Positions 9,100-17,800 of a stretch of DNA of 64,000 nucleotides are shown here, one piece after another. The stretch is from NCBI RefSeq assembly GCF_003385235.1, contig NZ_PQIA01000004.1:50082-114081 (forward strand), given 5' to 3'. The notes beneath the pieces are model-generated. The model was not told the DNA's origin, did no database searches, and saw nothing but the letters and a program-made list of their open reading frames with translations. The DNA is from Amycolatopsis circi. Its GTDB lineage: Bacteria > Actinomycetota > Actinomycetes > Mycobacteriales > Pseudonocardiaceae. The translations under genes and the position numbers were made by a program. The stretch's first letter is position 1. Every line of letters begins with the position of its first letter.

Positions 9100-9128
9100 G
9101 TTGTACTCGTCCAGATTCGATGAGGCAA
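9100..9128 (-). promoter_or_regulatory. Promoter of the FAH-dioxygenase-hydroxylase operon
   Basis: On the minus strand, TTGCCT (9128-9123), a 17-base spacer and TACAAC (9105-9100) make a good vegetative-type promoter about 35 bases ahead of the FAH start. The palindrome at 9131-9144 lies directly upstream of its -35. Confidence 0.55.
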
Positions 9129-9130
9129 TA

Positions 9131-9144
9131 AACTTTCGAAAGTT
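9131..9144. promoter_or_regulatory. Perfect 14-bp palindrome, putative GntR operator
   Basis: AACTTTCGAAAGTT is its own reverse complement. It overlaps the first two bases of the -35 box of the GntR gene and abuts the -35 of the divergent operon, so one bound dimer could control both directions. Confidence 0.7.
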
Positions 9145-9170
9145 GCCAGGAGATTCGTATCCGCTACAGT
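9143..9170 (+). promoter_or_regulatory. Promoter of the GntR gene, probably leaderless transcript
   Basis: TTGCCA (9143-9148), a 16-base spacer and TACAGT (9165-9170). The expected transcription start is at or next to the ATG at 9178, and no ribosome binding site lies close to that ATG, so the mRNA is likely leaderless. Confidence 0.55.
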
Positions 9171-9177
9171 GGACGGC

Positions 9178-9858
9178 ATGGCAGGGGAAGTCACGCGCGC
9201 CGAGGGCGTCTACCAGCAGCTTCGGGCGGACATCCTGGGCGGCCGGATGGTTCCAGGGCAGCGCCTCAAGTTCCCTGACCTGTGCGAGCGGTACACGACG
9301 AGCGTCGGCGCGGCCCGCGAGGCGCTCACCCGGTTGACCGCGGAGGGCCTGGTGAAGACCAAGCCGCACCTCGGCTACACGGTCACGCCGCTGTCGCACG
9401 AGGATCTCGCGGATCTGACGAAGGCGCGACTGGAGATCGAATCGCTGGTGCTGCGGCTGTCGATCCTCGAAGGCGACGTGCAGTGGGAGGCCCGCGCGGT
9501 GGCCGCGCACCATCTGCTCGAGCGGACCCCGTTCACCGACCCCGCCGACCCGGACCGCCCGGCCGACGCCTGGGTCTCGGCGCACGCGGACTTCCACCTG
9601 GCCCTCATCGACGGCTGCGGAAACCGCAGGCTGGTCGCCACCGCACTCGGCCTGCGCGAGGAGGCCGAGTTGTACCGGCAGTGGTCTGTCTCCTTTGGAC
9701 AGGAAACCGACCGAGACCTCCCGGCCGAACACAAGGCGATCCTCGAAGCGGCACTGGCCCGGGACGCGGACTTGGCGGCCGAACGGCTTCGGGACCACAT
9801 CGCGCACACGGCGCAGCTGCTGATCAGCTGCGCCGAGGACGAACCGAACCGGCCGTAA
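9178..9858 (+). CDS. GntR/FCD family transcriptional regulator
   Basis: 226 residues. The winged helix at about residues 7-70 (VYQQLRADILGGRMVPGQRL, SVGAAREALTRLTAEGLV) is followed by an all-helical FCD effector domain (LTKARLEIESLVLRL; HADFHLALIDGCGN; AEHKAILEAAL). FCD proteins bind organic acids through a metal held by Asp/His residues. The gene is divergent from the ring-cleavage operon and shares a perfect palindrome with it, so it is probably the local repressor, released by a pathway intermediate. The start is ATG at 9178; GTG at 9169 is possible but falls inside the -10 box. Confidence 0.88.
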   Translation: MAGEVTRAEGVYQQLRADILGGRMVPGQRLKFPDLCERYTTSVGAAREALTRLTAEGLVKTKPHLGYTVTPLSHEDLADLTKARLEIESLVLRLSILEGDVQWEARAVAAHHLLERTPFTDPADPDRPADAWVSAHADFHLALIDGCGNRRLVATALGLREEAELYRQWSVSFGQETDRDLPAEHKAILEAALARDADLAAERLRDHIAHTAQLLISCAEDEPNRP

Positions 9859-9915
9859 CGGGCGAATCCGTTGCCTGCGCGGGAATTCCGGTCTCCGCTG
9901 CCGGAACTTTCCCGG

Positions 9916-10926
9916 TCAGGTCGCGGCCGGGGTGAAGTTCTCCCGATGGATCATGCGCGGCGCCATCCGGCGGCGTTTGAACGCTTTCACCCCGGCGTCG
10001 ACCATCGGCGGCGGTCCGCAGAGCCAGCCCGACCAGCCGCGTGCGCTGCGAACGTCTTCGAGGAAGCAGTCGGTCGGGAAACCGGTGCGGTACGTGCTGC
10101 TCTCAGGCTCGTGAGACAGCACTGGGAGGAACGTGAAACCCGGACAGCTGTCGGCGAGTTCGGCCATCAGGTCAAGGTCGTAGAGGTCGGCCGCGCCGCG
10201 AACCCCGTGGTACAGCCGGATTTCCCGGGCCGGATCCCGGGAGAGCGCGGTGCGCGCGAGGCCGATCAGCGGCGCGAGACCGGTGCCGCCGCCGATGAGC
10301 ACCATGGGGCCGCCGTCGTCCTCGTCGGCGGGAGGCAGGAAGAAGTCGCCGAGCGGGCCGGTGACCTGGACCTGTTCTCCGACCGCGAGCCCGGCGAAGA
10401 TCCACTGCTCGGTCGCCGCGCCGCCGGGCACCAAACGGACGTGCAGTTCGAGGACTTTGTCCTCCTCGGCGGTGTTGACCAGCGAGTACTGGCGGCGCAC
10501 GCCGGTGCCGGGCACGGTGAGTTCGACGTACTGGCCCGCGTGGAAGGCCAGCGGTTCGGACAGGCCGAGCCGCAGCCGCCGGGTGTCGCGGGCGATGTCC
10601 TGGATTTCGCGGACGGTCGCGGCGAGGTCGCGCAGCGGGTGCGTGGCGCGGCCGGCGCCGCCCGCGGTTTCGACGACGACGTTCGAGCGGAGCCGGGCTT
10701 GGCAGGCCAATGCCAGGCCCGCCGCCCGCTCGTCGTCGGTCAGGGTGTCGGCGGGGGAGTCCCGGTGGTCGACGGCGCCGTCGACCACTCGCACTTTGCA
10801 GGTGCCGCAGGTGCCTTGGTTGCAGGAGTTCGGCATCCAGACGCCGGCGCGGAGGAACGCGTCGAGCATGGGCTGGTCTTGCCCGCACGGCACTTCCCGG
10901 CGGCCGACGGTCGCGGTGAAGGACAT
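9916..10926 (-). CDS. gcoB: Guaiacol O-demethylase reductase component GcoB
   Basis: 336 residues carrying NADH electrons to the P450. The domain order is a plant-type 2Fe-2S ferredoxin domain (residues 1-95, cluster motif NSCNQGTCGTCKVRV plus a later Cys in LACQARL), an FAD domain (RQYSLVNTAEE), and an NADH domain (LIGGGTGLAPLIGLAR; WLCGPPPMVDA). This three-cofactor single-chain reductase, one base downstream of a CYP255-type P450, is the defining layout of the two-component GcoAB system. The product of the pair is catechol plus formaldehyde from guaiacol. Confidence 0.92.
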   Translation of the reverse strand: MSFTATVGRREVPCGQDQPMLDAFLRAGVWMPNSCNQGTCGTCKVRVVDGAVDHRDSPADTLTDDERAAGLALACQARLRSNVVVETAGGAGRATHPLRDLAATVREIQDIARDTRRLRLGLSEPLAFHAGQYVELTVPGTGVRRQYSLVNTAEEDKVLELHVRLVPGGAATEQWIFAGLAVGEQVQVTGPLGDFFLPPADEDDGGPMVLIGGGTGLAPLIGLARTALSRDPAREIRLYHGVRGAADLYDLDLMAELADSCPGFTFLPVLSHEPESSTYRTGFPTDCFLEDVRSARGWSGWLCGPPPMVDAGVKAFKRRRMAPRMIHRENFTPAAT

Positions 10927-10927
10927 G

Positions 10928-12157
10928 TCAGGCCTCCCAGGCGACGTGCAGCGACGTCGGCCCGCGGAAGCCCCAGCCCCAGAACTCGACGTCCGAGGAG
11001 GTGTCGCGTTCGAGGTTCGGGATCGACTCGAACAGTTCCTCCAGCGCGATGCGCATGACGTGGTTGGCGAAGTAGATTCCGGCGCAGGCGTGGTTCCCGG
11101 CGCCGAAGGCCAGGTGCGGCAACGGAGGACGGTGCAGGTCGTAGCGGGTCGGGGCCTCGTAGACGCCGGTGTCGTGGTTGGCCGAACCGTAGGACAGGAT
11201 CACCGGCGTGCCCGCGGGCAGGTCGACCCCGGCGACGGTGACCGGCGCGGTCGAGATCCTTGCGGTGGCCGACCAGATCGGCGAGGTCCAGCGCATCCCC
11301 TCGGAGATCGCGCGGGGGATCAGCGCCGGGTCGTCCACCACCTGCTCGAGCTGATCGGGTTCGCTGAACAGCCCGGTCAGCGTCGAGGCCATGCCGTGGC
11401 CCGGTTCCTGCATCGCGCCGAGCAGGTACACGTAGATCGTCGGGTAGACGTATTCGCGGTCGCGGGTTTTCCCCGGCGGCATCCCGTCGTGCAGCCAGTG
11501 CGAGATCGCGGTGTCGGCGGGTTCGGCGATCCACCGGTCGATCAGCGGGTCGACCGTCGCCTGGATCTCGGCCTTCGCCTCGTCGCCCTGGACGAATCCC
11601 TCCGGGTTGGCGAATTCGCCGTACTCGGTCATCGCCGCGTTGGTGAAGGACCGGCTGAGTTTCGCGAACCACTCGCGCAGTTTGTCCGAACTGGCGTCGT
11701 GCAGCCCGAGCAGATCGCCGAGGGAGCGGACGCTGACCGGTTCGCAGTACTGGGAGACGAGTTCCGCGCGGCCGTCGTTCTCGAACTTCTCGAGGTAGCC
11801 CCGCGCGATGGGGCGGACGAGGTCGTCGATCCACCGGTCGACCTCGACGGGCTGGAGGGCGGGTTCGACCATTGAGCGCAGGTCGGCGTGGATGTCGCCG
11901 TTGACCCCGATGATCGCCGGATGGCCGAAGGTCCGCCCGCCCGCCGGGGTGATGACGGCTTCGAAGTCCGGGCTGGTCGCGATCTCGCGGCAGATCTCCG
12001 CGGTCGTCGCGACGTACGAGCCTAGCACCGGCACGTACGCCAGCGGAGCCTCGCGGCGCAGCCGTTCGTAGGGCTCGTACGGGTTTCGCTCCAGCTGAGC
12101 CATCGTGATGTCGCCGATCCAGGAAAGGTCTTGGGCAGCGGTGCTGTTCGTCGTCAT
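10928..12157 (-). CDS. gcoA: Guaiacol O-demethylase cytochrome P450 GcoA (CYP255A family)
   Basis: 409 residues. The heme loop is [13 protein letters not shown], with the thiolate Cys near residue 358. The ExxR motif is EGMR. The I-helix reads [12 protein letters not shown], lacking the usual acid-threonine pair. The sequence matches GcoA of Amycolatopsis sp. ATCC 39116 as I remember it over long stretches (for example [20 protein letters not shown] has only small changes, and [20 protein letters not shown] is the same). It demethylates lignin-derived guaiacol and related aryl ethers. The start is ATG at 12157, with AAGGAGG about eight bases upstream. The reductase gene follows directly and an AraC gene diverges. 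Confidence 0.95.
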   Translation of the reverse strand: MTTNSTAAQDLSWIGDITMAQLERNPYEPYERLRREAPLAYVPVLGSYVATTAEICREIATSPDFEAVITPAGGRTFGHPAIIGVNGDIHADLRSMVEPALQPVEVDRWIDDLVRPIARGYLEKFENDGRAELVSQYCEPVSVRSLGDLLGLHDASSDKLREWFAKLSRSFTNAAMTEYGEFANPEGFVQGDEAKAEIQATVDPLIDRWIAEPADTAISHWLHDGMPPGKTRDREYVYPTIYVYLLGAMQEPGHGMASTLTGLFSEPDQLEQVVDDPALIPRAISEGMRWTSPIWSATARISTAPVTVAGVDLPAGTPVILSYGSANHDTGVYEAPTRYDLHRPPLPHLAFGAGNHACAGIYFANHVMRIALEELFESIPNLERDTSSDVEFWGWGFRGPTSLHVAWEA

Positions 12158-12229
12158 TGACGCGGCCTCCTTCGTGCGGGTCGGGAAGAAGGTAGGTCCG
12201 CGCGGGCCGGGTCCACGACACCCGAAGCG

Positions 12230-12246
12230 CGGATCCGGTACGGATC
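12230..12246. promoter_or_regulatory. Direct repeat pair, candidate AraC-type activator site
   Basis: CGGATC occurs twice, at 12230-12235 and 12241-12246, spaced 11 bp start to start, which puts both on one face of the helix. It lies midway between gcoA and the divergent AraC gene, as expected for AraC-family half sites. For the regulator, TAGCAT at 12281-12286 may be a -10 box leading to a leaderless start at 12293. Confidence 0.4.
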
Positions 12247-12292
12247 GCGCGACGAACCCGGCGTGTCGCCGCTGATCAGCTAGCATGCGTCC

Positions 12293-13228
12293 ATGTCCGC
12301 ACGCCGTGGTGCGGCGCCGCGGGACTGGGAGCGAGTCTCGAAGTCGGTGGCCGACGCCTACTTTCCGCACCAGCTGACGCCGCTCGGCGGCGGCCGCGAA
12401 CCGCGGCTGACCCTGCGGACGCTGGACCTCGGTCCGGTGCTGATCGGGTACGTCGGATGGGGAGCCGACGTCGAGATCGCCTGCGACTACCCGGCCGCCT
12501 ACGAGGTCAACCTGCCGTTGACCGGTCATCTCGCCAGCCGCGGCAAGCACGGCCCGGTGACGTCGGTGCCAGGGCAGGCGACGGTCTTCCGGGCCGACAC
12601 GCCGTCGCTGATCACCCACTGGGACGCGACCTGCACCGTGCTGGGGGTCAAATTCGACCGGGACTGGCTGGACCGCGAGGCCGAGCGGGTCCTCGGCGGC
12701 GGGACCGTCCGGGTCGCGGGCGCGCTCCCGGACCAGCTCCGCCTCGAACACGGCCCGGCGCGCGACTGGCGGCATCTCGTCGCGGGCCTGTCGTCCCAGA
12801 TGCGCGACGGCGCGTTGTTCAGCGACCAGCCGATCGTCCGGGAACAGCTGGCCGGAGCGGTCGCCGCCGGATTCCTCCTTGCCGGCTGCCCCGATCCCGG
12901 CCGCGTCCCGCCGCCGCGGCCGCGGGCGATCACCCGGTTGGTCGACGCCGTCCGCGCCGATCCGGCCCGGGCGTGGACCGCCGCGGAGATGGCCGCCGTC
13001 GCCGGGACCACGGTCCGGAGGCTGCAGGAGAGCTTCCGGGAATGGGTCGGCTGCACGCCGACGGAGCACCTCGTGGGCGTCCGCTTGCAGCACGCCCGCG
13101 CGGATCTCGAAGCGCACCCCGAATCGTCGGTCAGCGAGATCGCCGCGCGGTGGGGCTTTTCGAGCGCGAGCCGGTTCGCTGCGGCTTTTCGCCGGCGGTA
13201 TGGACGTCCGCCGTCGCAAGCTCGCTGA
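12293..13228 (+). CDS. AraC family regulator, likely activator of gcoAB
   Basis: 311 residues. The N-terminal half resembles the AraC_binding_2/cupin domain of benzoate- and phenol-responsive regulators ([29 protein letters not shown]). The C-terminal HTH_18 region, from about residue 215, holds two helix-turn-helix units ([38 protein letters not shown]). It is divergent from gcoA across 135 bp. In ATCC 39116-like loci an AraC-type gene sits in the same place, so a GcoR-like role is likely but inferred. Confidence 0.88.
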   Translation: MSARRGAAPRDWERVSKSVADAYFPHQLTPLGGGREPRLTLRTLDLGPVLIGYVGWGADVEIACDYPAAYEVNLPLTGHLASRGKHGPVTSVPGQATVFRADTPSLITHWDATCTVLGVKFDRDWLDREAERVLGGGTVRVAGALPDQLRLEHGPARDWRHLVAGLSSQMRDGALFSDQPIVREQLAGAVAAGFLLAGCPDPGRVPPPRPRAITRLVDAVRADPARAWTAAEMAAVAGTTVRRLQESFREWVGCTPTEHLVGVRLQHARADLEAHPESSVSEIAARWGFSSASRFAAAFRRRYGRPPSQAR

Positions 13229-13433
13229 GCCCCGGCCAGCTGACGCGAATCCGCGTCCCTGCCGGTCGTGAGTCCTTTGTGGACGATGGCGCGGCGGGCA
13301 GGGGGCGGGCCGGCGAACCCGCGCCTGCCGAAGACGACTCCGGCCGCCAGGCCTGAGCCGCCTGGGCAGTTGCCGGAGAAGAGCCTGCGGAGTCCGGCCC
13401 GCTCGGACGGTTCCCCGCCGCCAGACGCCCGTG

Positions 13434-14810
13434 TCAGCCGCGCGCCTCGGGGAGTTCGACGACGAACCGCGCCCCGCCGCCCGGCCTGGCCTCCGCCCAC
13501 ACGCGGCCGTTGTGGCGGTACACGTGGTCGGCGACGATCGCCAATCCCAACCCGGTTCCCGAATCGGGATCCCGTCGTCCGGCGTGCATTCCCCGGGAGA
13601 ACCGCTCGAAAATGCGTTCCCGGAGTTCGGCGGGCACCCCGTCTCCGGCGTCGTCCACTTCCAGGCGGACGACGCCGTTGCGCGCGTGCACCGCCACCCG
13701 GACCGCACCACCGCCGTAGCGGGCCGCGTTGTCGAGCAGGTTCGCCAGGACCCGGTCGAGGCGGCGTCGGTCGGCGGCTACCAGCAGGGGTTGCGGGGAG
13801 AGGTCCAGCGTCGGCCGCGGGGCGGGGCTGCTCGCGATTCCGCTGCGGACGAGCGGGCCGAGATCGACGAGTTCGCGGTCGTCGCCGTTGTCGGCTTGGT
13901 CGACCGCTGAGATTTCCAGCAGGTCGAGCACCATTCCGCGGAACCGGTGCAGTTCGGCCAGCAGGAGTTGCAGCGCTTTCTGCGCGGGCGCGGGCATCGC
14001 GTCGCGGCGGCGGTCGAGGACTTCCGCGACGGTGGTCATCGTGGTGAGCGGTGAGCGCAGTTCGTGGCTGACGTCGGCGGCGAACCGGGCGTCGCGGCGG
14101 ACGCGCTGTTCCAGAGCGTCGGCGGTGGAGTTGAACGTCGCGGCAAGGGGCGCGAGGTCTGGCCCGCCCTGTTCGGGCAGCCGGGCGCGCATGTCGCCGC
14201 GCGCGATTCGGGCGGCGGTCTCGGTGAACGCGGCGAGCGGGCGCAGCGCACGCTGGGCCGCCCACGCGCCGAGGACGACGCCGAACATGCCGCACGCCAC
14301 CGTGCCCATGACGAGGATCATGCGCAGATTGCGAAAGGTTCGTTCAAGACCGAGCAGCGGGTGAAGCTCGACGTAGAAGCCGTTCGAGCTGGGAAGCGGT
14401 TGTGCGACAGCGAGTACCGGGATCCCGTCCGCGATGAAGCGCTCGTGCGCGGGCGCGCCGGGGTGGGCGCGGGAGAGCAGGTCGGGCGGGAGGTTCTCGG
14501 GCCCGACCGGGCGTCCGGCGGTGCGCCAGCCTCCGGGCAGAGACACGAGGACGGTCGAATTCGGCCCGGCGGCGAGGCCGGACAACAGTTCGCCGAGACC
14601 GTCGGACTGGGAGCGGACCTCGTTGTCGACCAAGCGCGCGTTGACGCGGGAATGGCGGTCGGCGCTCTGCTGGCGCTGGTTCAGCAGATACCCGGTGGCG
14701 AGGTGCCAGGTCGCCGCCGACAGCGCGCTGACCACCACCAGCAGCCCGAGCCCGAAAGCCGCAGAAACCCGCCAGCGCAAGGAAAGCCGGGATCCGGAAG
14801 CCGGGCTCAT
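13434..14810 (-). CDS. Two-component sensor histidine kinase
   Basis: 458 residues. An N-terminal membrane helix (about residues 12-35), an extracytoplasmic sensor region, a second helix near 168-190 and a HAMP domain are followed by the dimerisation/phosphoacceptor box ([20 protein letters not shown]). The catalytic domain shows the N box ([14 protein letters not shown]), DDAGDGVP and [12 protein letters not shown]. The start ATG at 14810 overlaps the stop of the response regulator by four bases (ATGA), so the pair is translationally coupled. The signal is unknown; the layout resembles envelope-stress sensors of the CseC/MtrB group. Confidence 0.9.
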   Translation of the reverse strand: MSPASGSRLSLRWRVSAAFGLGLLVVVSALSAATWHLATGYLLNQRQQSADRHSRVNARLVDNEVRSQSDGLGELLSGLAAGPNSTVLVSLPGGWRTAGRPVGPENLPPDLLSRAHPGAPAHERFIADGIPVLAVAQPLPSSNGFYVELHPLLGLERTFRNLRMILVMGTVACGMFGVVLGAWAAQRALRPLAAFTETAARIARGDMRARLPEQGGPDLAPLAATFNSTADALEQRVRRDARFAADVSHELRSPLTTMTTVAEVLDRRRDAMPAPAQKALQLLLAELHRFRGMVLDLLEISAVDQADNGDDRELVDLGPLVRSGIASSPAPRPTLDLSPQPLLVAADRRRLDRVLANLLDNAARYGGGAVRVAVHARNGVVRLEVDDAGDGVPAELRERIFERFSRGMHAGRRDPDSGTGLGLAIVADHVYRHNGRVWAEARPGGGARFVVELPEARG

Positions 14811-15487
14811 GGCCGGGGCTCGGCGCGGTAGCCGATGCCCCGGACCGTCAGCACGAGACGCGGGCAATCCGGATCCGGCTCGACTTTGCGCCGCAACCGC
14901 CGGATGTGCACGTCGAGGAGCCGCGTGCCGCCGAAGTAGTCGCGTCCCCAGATCCGGTGCAGCAACTGCTCCCGCGTGACGACCTCGCCCTCGGCGGCGG
15001 CCAGTTCGGCCAGGAGCCGGAATTCCGTGCGAGTAAGGCGAATCAGGACACCGTCGCGGGAAACGGTCTCGTCGTGCGTGCTCAGCAGCAGATCGCCGAC
15101 CTGGAGACAGCACCGCCGAACCGGCGCGGCCCGGCGCAGCAGCGCGCGAATACGAGCCGCCAGCTCGCCGGCGACGAGCGGCTTGGTCACGTAATCGTCC
15201 GCGCCGGCTTCCAACCCCGCGATGACGTCCTGGCTGTCGGCCCGCGCGGTGATGATGATGACCGGCAAGTCGCCGCGGACGCGCAACTCCTTGCAGACGG
15301 CGAGCCCGTCCATGCCCGGCAGCATCAGGTCGAGCAGGACCACGTCCACGCTGGCCGTGTCGAGTGTCTCCAGCGCTTCTTCCCCGGACGCGGCCTGCTT
15401 CACCGCGCAGCCCTGGTCGGCGAGCGCGAGCGAAAGCGCTTCGCTGATCAGCGCGTCGTCCTCGACCAGCAAGACTCGGACCGTCAT
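14807..15487 (-). CDS. OmpR-family response regulator
   Basis: 226 residues. The receiver domain has the acidic pair Glu9-Asp10-Asp11, phosphoacceptor Asp53 (LLDLMLPGMDG) and Lys102 (VTKPL). A winged-helix output domain follows (LTRTEFRLLAELAAAEGEVV; QLLHRIWG; VDVHIRRLRRKV-like DVHIRRLRRK; VRGIGYR). It is the first gene of a two-gene operon with the downstream kinase. Confidence 0.92.
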   Translation of the reverse strand: MTVRVLLVEDDALISEALSLALADQGCAVKQAASGEEALETLDTASVDVVLLDLMLPGMDGLAVCKELRVRGDLPVIIITARADSQDVIAGLEAGADDYVTKPLVAGELAARIRALLRRAAPVRRCCLQVGDLLLSTHDETVSRDGVLIRLTRTEFRLLAELAAAEGEVVTREQLLHRIWGRDYFGGTRLLDVHIRRLRRKVEPDPDCPRLVLTVRGIGYRAEPRP

Positions 15488-15967
15488 CGGGTCGCCCCTC
15501 CGCCGCGGAACATGCCCTAGAAATTGTTCCCTATCGCGGCAAGCCCAGGGCGGGTGCGGATTCCTCCGTGCGCGGGGGCGGATCGCTCGGTTTCAGCGGG
15601 ACGGCCCCCTGCCGCCTGCCAGGCCCCAGCAATAAGTGGTGACGCAAAGCTCTGCCGCACCGGGGCCTGGACTCTCGGGCCTTCGAGCTGAAGCTCTAGC
15701 GGAACTCTCGGACGATGGGAGAACGAGAGCGATCTGGACCCGGTACCTCGTGATCGACGGCGTCGCGCCCGATGAGCGGCTCGCACGACGCGATGGGCAG
15801 GGGAGAGGGGGCTGCCGGGCATTGCTACGTGACGATCGTCTTACCAACACCGGCCGCGACGCTTGTATCTCGGCCGGCCAGGCGAGGTTTCCCGCTTTGC
15901 GGGCACGGATCGGCGTCAAGCGGGCGATTCGGGGGTAGCGCCGAGGCTGACGTAATCGCCACCGGTT
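15488..15967. other. 480-bp gap without a supported gene
   Basis: This gap lies between the response regulator's upstream side and the 3' end of the hydroxybenzoate hydroxylase gene. A 100-codon plus-strand frame (15636-15938, GTG start) has rare codons (CTA, AGA) and no family I recognise; it may be a decayed gene. A promoter for the two-component operon should lie near 15490-15540, where the AT content rises. Confidence 0.45.
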
Positions 15968-17188
15968 CTAACCGGCATCGCCATTCACGAGCGGCACCGG
16001 CTCGAACATCGCCGGTTCGTCTTCCGGGAACAGGGCCGTCGGGCCGTACAGCCAGTCGGTGAACGCGTAGTCGTCGGTCGCGCGGGCACGCAGCAGGGCG
16101 TTGCGTTGCTCGCGCTCGACTCCGTCCAGATGCCACAGGTTTCCCCAGGCACGGGCGGTCAGCACGACGCGGCGGCAGTGCTCCGGCCGGACTGCCTGGT
16201 ATGCGGCCAGCGCGCCGTCCCAATCGCCAGTTCCGAGCCGCTTCGCGTGTTCGGCCAGGACCCAGCCGTCTTCGATGGCCATGATCGCGCCTTGGGCGAG
16301 GTATTGCAGGGGCGGGTGCGTGGCGTCGCCGAGCAGGGCGAGTCTGCCGTCGACCCAGGTGGGGATGGGGTTCCGGTCGAACATGCGCCACCACTTGTCG
16401 CGCCACATCCGCGGGATCCCGGCTTGCACCTCGTCGCAGGTGGCGGCGAAGGCGGTGTCCAGCTCGTCCGGCGTGCCCCAGTCCTCCAGCCCCGCCACGG
16501 CCTTCGGAGACTCGAAAACGGCTACTTGATTGAGCAAATCACCGCCGCGAAGTCCATAGTGGACAAAGTGGCAGCGCGGGCCGACGTACACGACGACCTC
16601 GGACAGATCGACCGGGCGGCCGACCTCGGCGATCGGCACGGTGCCGCGGTAAGCGACGTAAGCCGACGAGACCGGTTGGTCGTCCGCGAAGTGCGTCCGG
16701 GCCACGGAGTGCAGGCCGTCGGCGGCGATCACGACCGGTGCGGTGTGGACGGTGCCGTCGTCGGTCACCGCGGTCGCGGGGTCGTGGGTGTACGACACGA
16801 TCCGTTGCTCGGTGAGGAGTTCGACGCCCGCGTCGCGGCAGGCGTCGAGGAACAGCCGGTGCAGGTCGCTGCGGTGGATGACCAGGTACGGGAAGCCGTA
16901 GCGCCGTTCGAGGTCGCGCAGGTCAAGCGCGGTGAGGTCGCGGCCGTCGACGGCGTCGCGCATGACCATCCGGTCCGGGACGACGCCGCGCGCCTTCGCG
17001 GTGTCCAGCAGACCGTAGGCGTCGAGGATCCGGGTGCAGTTGGGGGCGAGCTGGATGCCGGCACCGACCTCGCCGAACTCCTTCGCCTGCTCCAGAACCC
17101 GGACCCGCAGGCCGAGCCGGGACAGCGCGAACGCGGTGCTCAGCCCGCCGATCCCGCCGCCGACGACGAGTACGTCAGGGGTGTCCAT
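15968..17188 (-). CDS. 3-hydroxybenzoate 6-hydroxylase (FAD)
   Basis: A 406-residue class A flavin monooxygenase that should turn 3-hydroxybenzoate into gentisate. The FAD site is VLVVGGGIGGLSTAFALSR (residues 6-24), the middle DG motif is VVIAADGLHSVAR, and the second FAD motif is LALLGDATHPPLQYLAQGA near residue 290. The salicylate-hydroxylase group has the same motifs. The assignment to the 6-hydroxylase rests on context, because the three genes ahead of it encode gentisate dioxygenase, fumarylpyruvate hydrolase and maleylpyruvate isomerase. It is the last gene of that operon, nine bases after the isomerase. Confidence 0.88.
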   Translation of the reverse strand: MDTPDVLVVGGGIGGLSTAFALSRLGLRVRVLEQAKEFGEVGAGIQLAPNCTRILDAYGLLDTAKARGVVPDRMVMRDAVDGRDLTALDLRDLERRYGFPYLVIHRSDLHRLFLDACRDAGVELLTEQRIVSYTHDPATAVTDDGTVHTAPVVIAADGLHSVARTHFADDQPVSSAYVAYRGTVPIAEVGRPVDLSEVVVYVGPRCHFVHYGLRGGDLLNQVAVFESPKAVAGLEDWGTPDELDTAFAATCDEVQAGIPRMWRDKWWRMFDRNPIPTWVDGRLALLGDATHPPLQYLAQGAIMAIEDGWVLAEHAKRLGTGDWDGALAAYQAVRPEHCRRVVLTARAWGNLWHLDGVEREQRNALLRARATDDYAFTDWLYGPTALFPEDEPAMFEPVPLVNGDAG

Positions 17189-17197
17189 GGGCTCTCC

Positions 17198-17800
17198 TCA
17201 CAACCAGGGGCCGAGGTCGGGGACCCCTGTCAGCGAATGCGGACGCCCGGCCAGGTACGCCGCGACGTCGGGCAGCGGTCCGTCCGGCAGCGTGTCGAGA
17301 CCGCGCTTGGCCTGGATTTCGGCGACGAGCGCGGACAGGAAGGCGTTCGGCAGGTCGGCGAACGTCAGCCCGGTGCCGAGGTCGACCGCGTGCACGCAGA
17401 CCTCGCGCGCCCGGAGCCACGGGATCTCGGTGGCGGGAACCGTCCGGCCCTGCGCGGTAACCACTTCGGCTTGCCACTGCGATGGGGTCAACGCGGCCAT
17501 CGCGGATTCCAGCGAGCGCGCCGAATCCTGCAGCCACGCCGTGAGCTTGGCTTCGGGCCGCTGCGAGCCTGTCTCGATGTCGGCGTTGCGCTGGTCCGGC
17601 GAGGCGTACATCGGGGTGCGCTCGCCGGTTCGGGCCCAGTGCACGAGGTTGCCGAGGGCATCCGCGTTAGCCGCGACGTGCGCGGCGAGGTGCTTGCGGG
17701 TCCAGCCGGGCAGCGCGCTCGGTTCGGACAGCTCTTTCGCGTGGGTCAGGAAAAGCTCGGTCCCGAACGCGACCCACTTCCCGGAATCACCCCGCGCCAT
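17198..17800 (-). CDS. Maleylpyruvate isomerase (mycothiol-dependent, DinB-like fold)
   Basis: 200 residues. It isomerises maleylpyruvate to fumarylpyruvate in the gentisate path, using mycothiol in actinomycetes. The N-terminal helical bundle holds a metal site: His in KHLAAHVAANADAL and the Glu-x3-His pair in REVCVHAVDLG. The pattern GWTRKHLAAHV is typical of the MDMPI family. The start ATG at 17800 shares one base with the stop of the hydrolase gene (TGATG). Confidence 0.87.
   Translation of the reverse strand: MARGDSGKWVAFGTELFLTHAKELSEPSALPGWTRKHLAAHVAANADALGNLVHWARTGERTPMYASPDQRNADIETGSQRPEAKLTAWLQDSARSLESAMAALTPSQWQAEVVTAQGRTVPATEIPWLRAREVCVHAVDLGTGLTFADLPNAFLSALVAEIQAKRGLDTLPDGPLPDVAAYLAGRPHSLTGVPDLGPWL

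Noticed and set aside
9064..9807. Upstream extension of the FAH-family gene to a 531-residue protein
   Set aside because: The extension is antisense to the GntR gene and lacks any domain. ATG at 9063 gives the normal family length.
15636..15938. A 100-codon plus-strand frame
   Set aside because: Rare codons, no family, no clear ribosome site. It is recorded only as a possible decayed gene in the gap.
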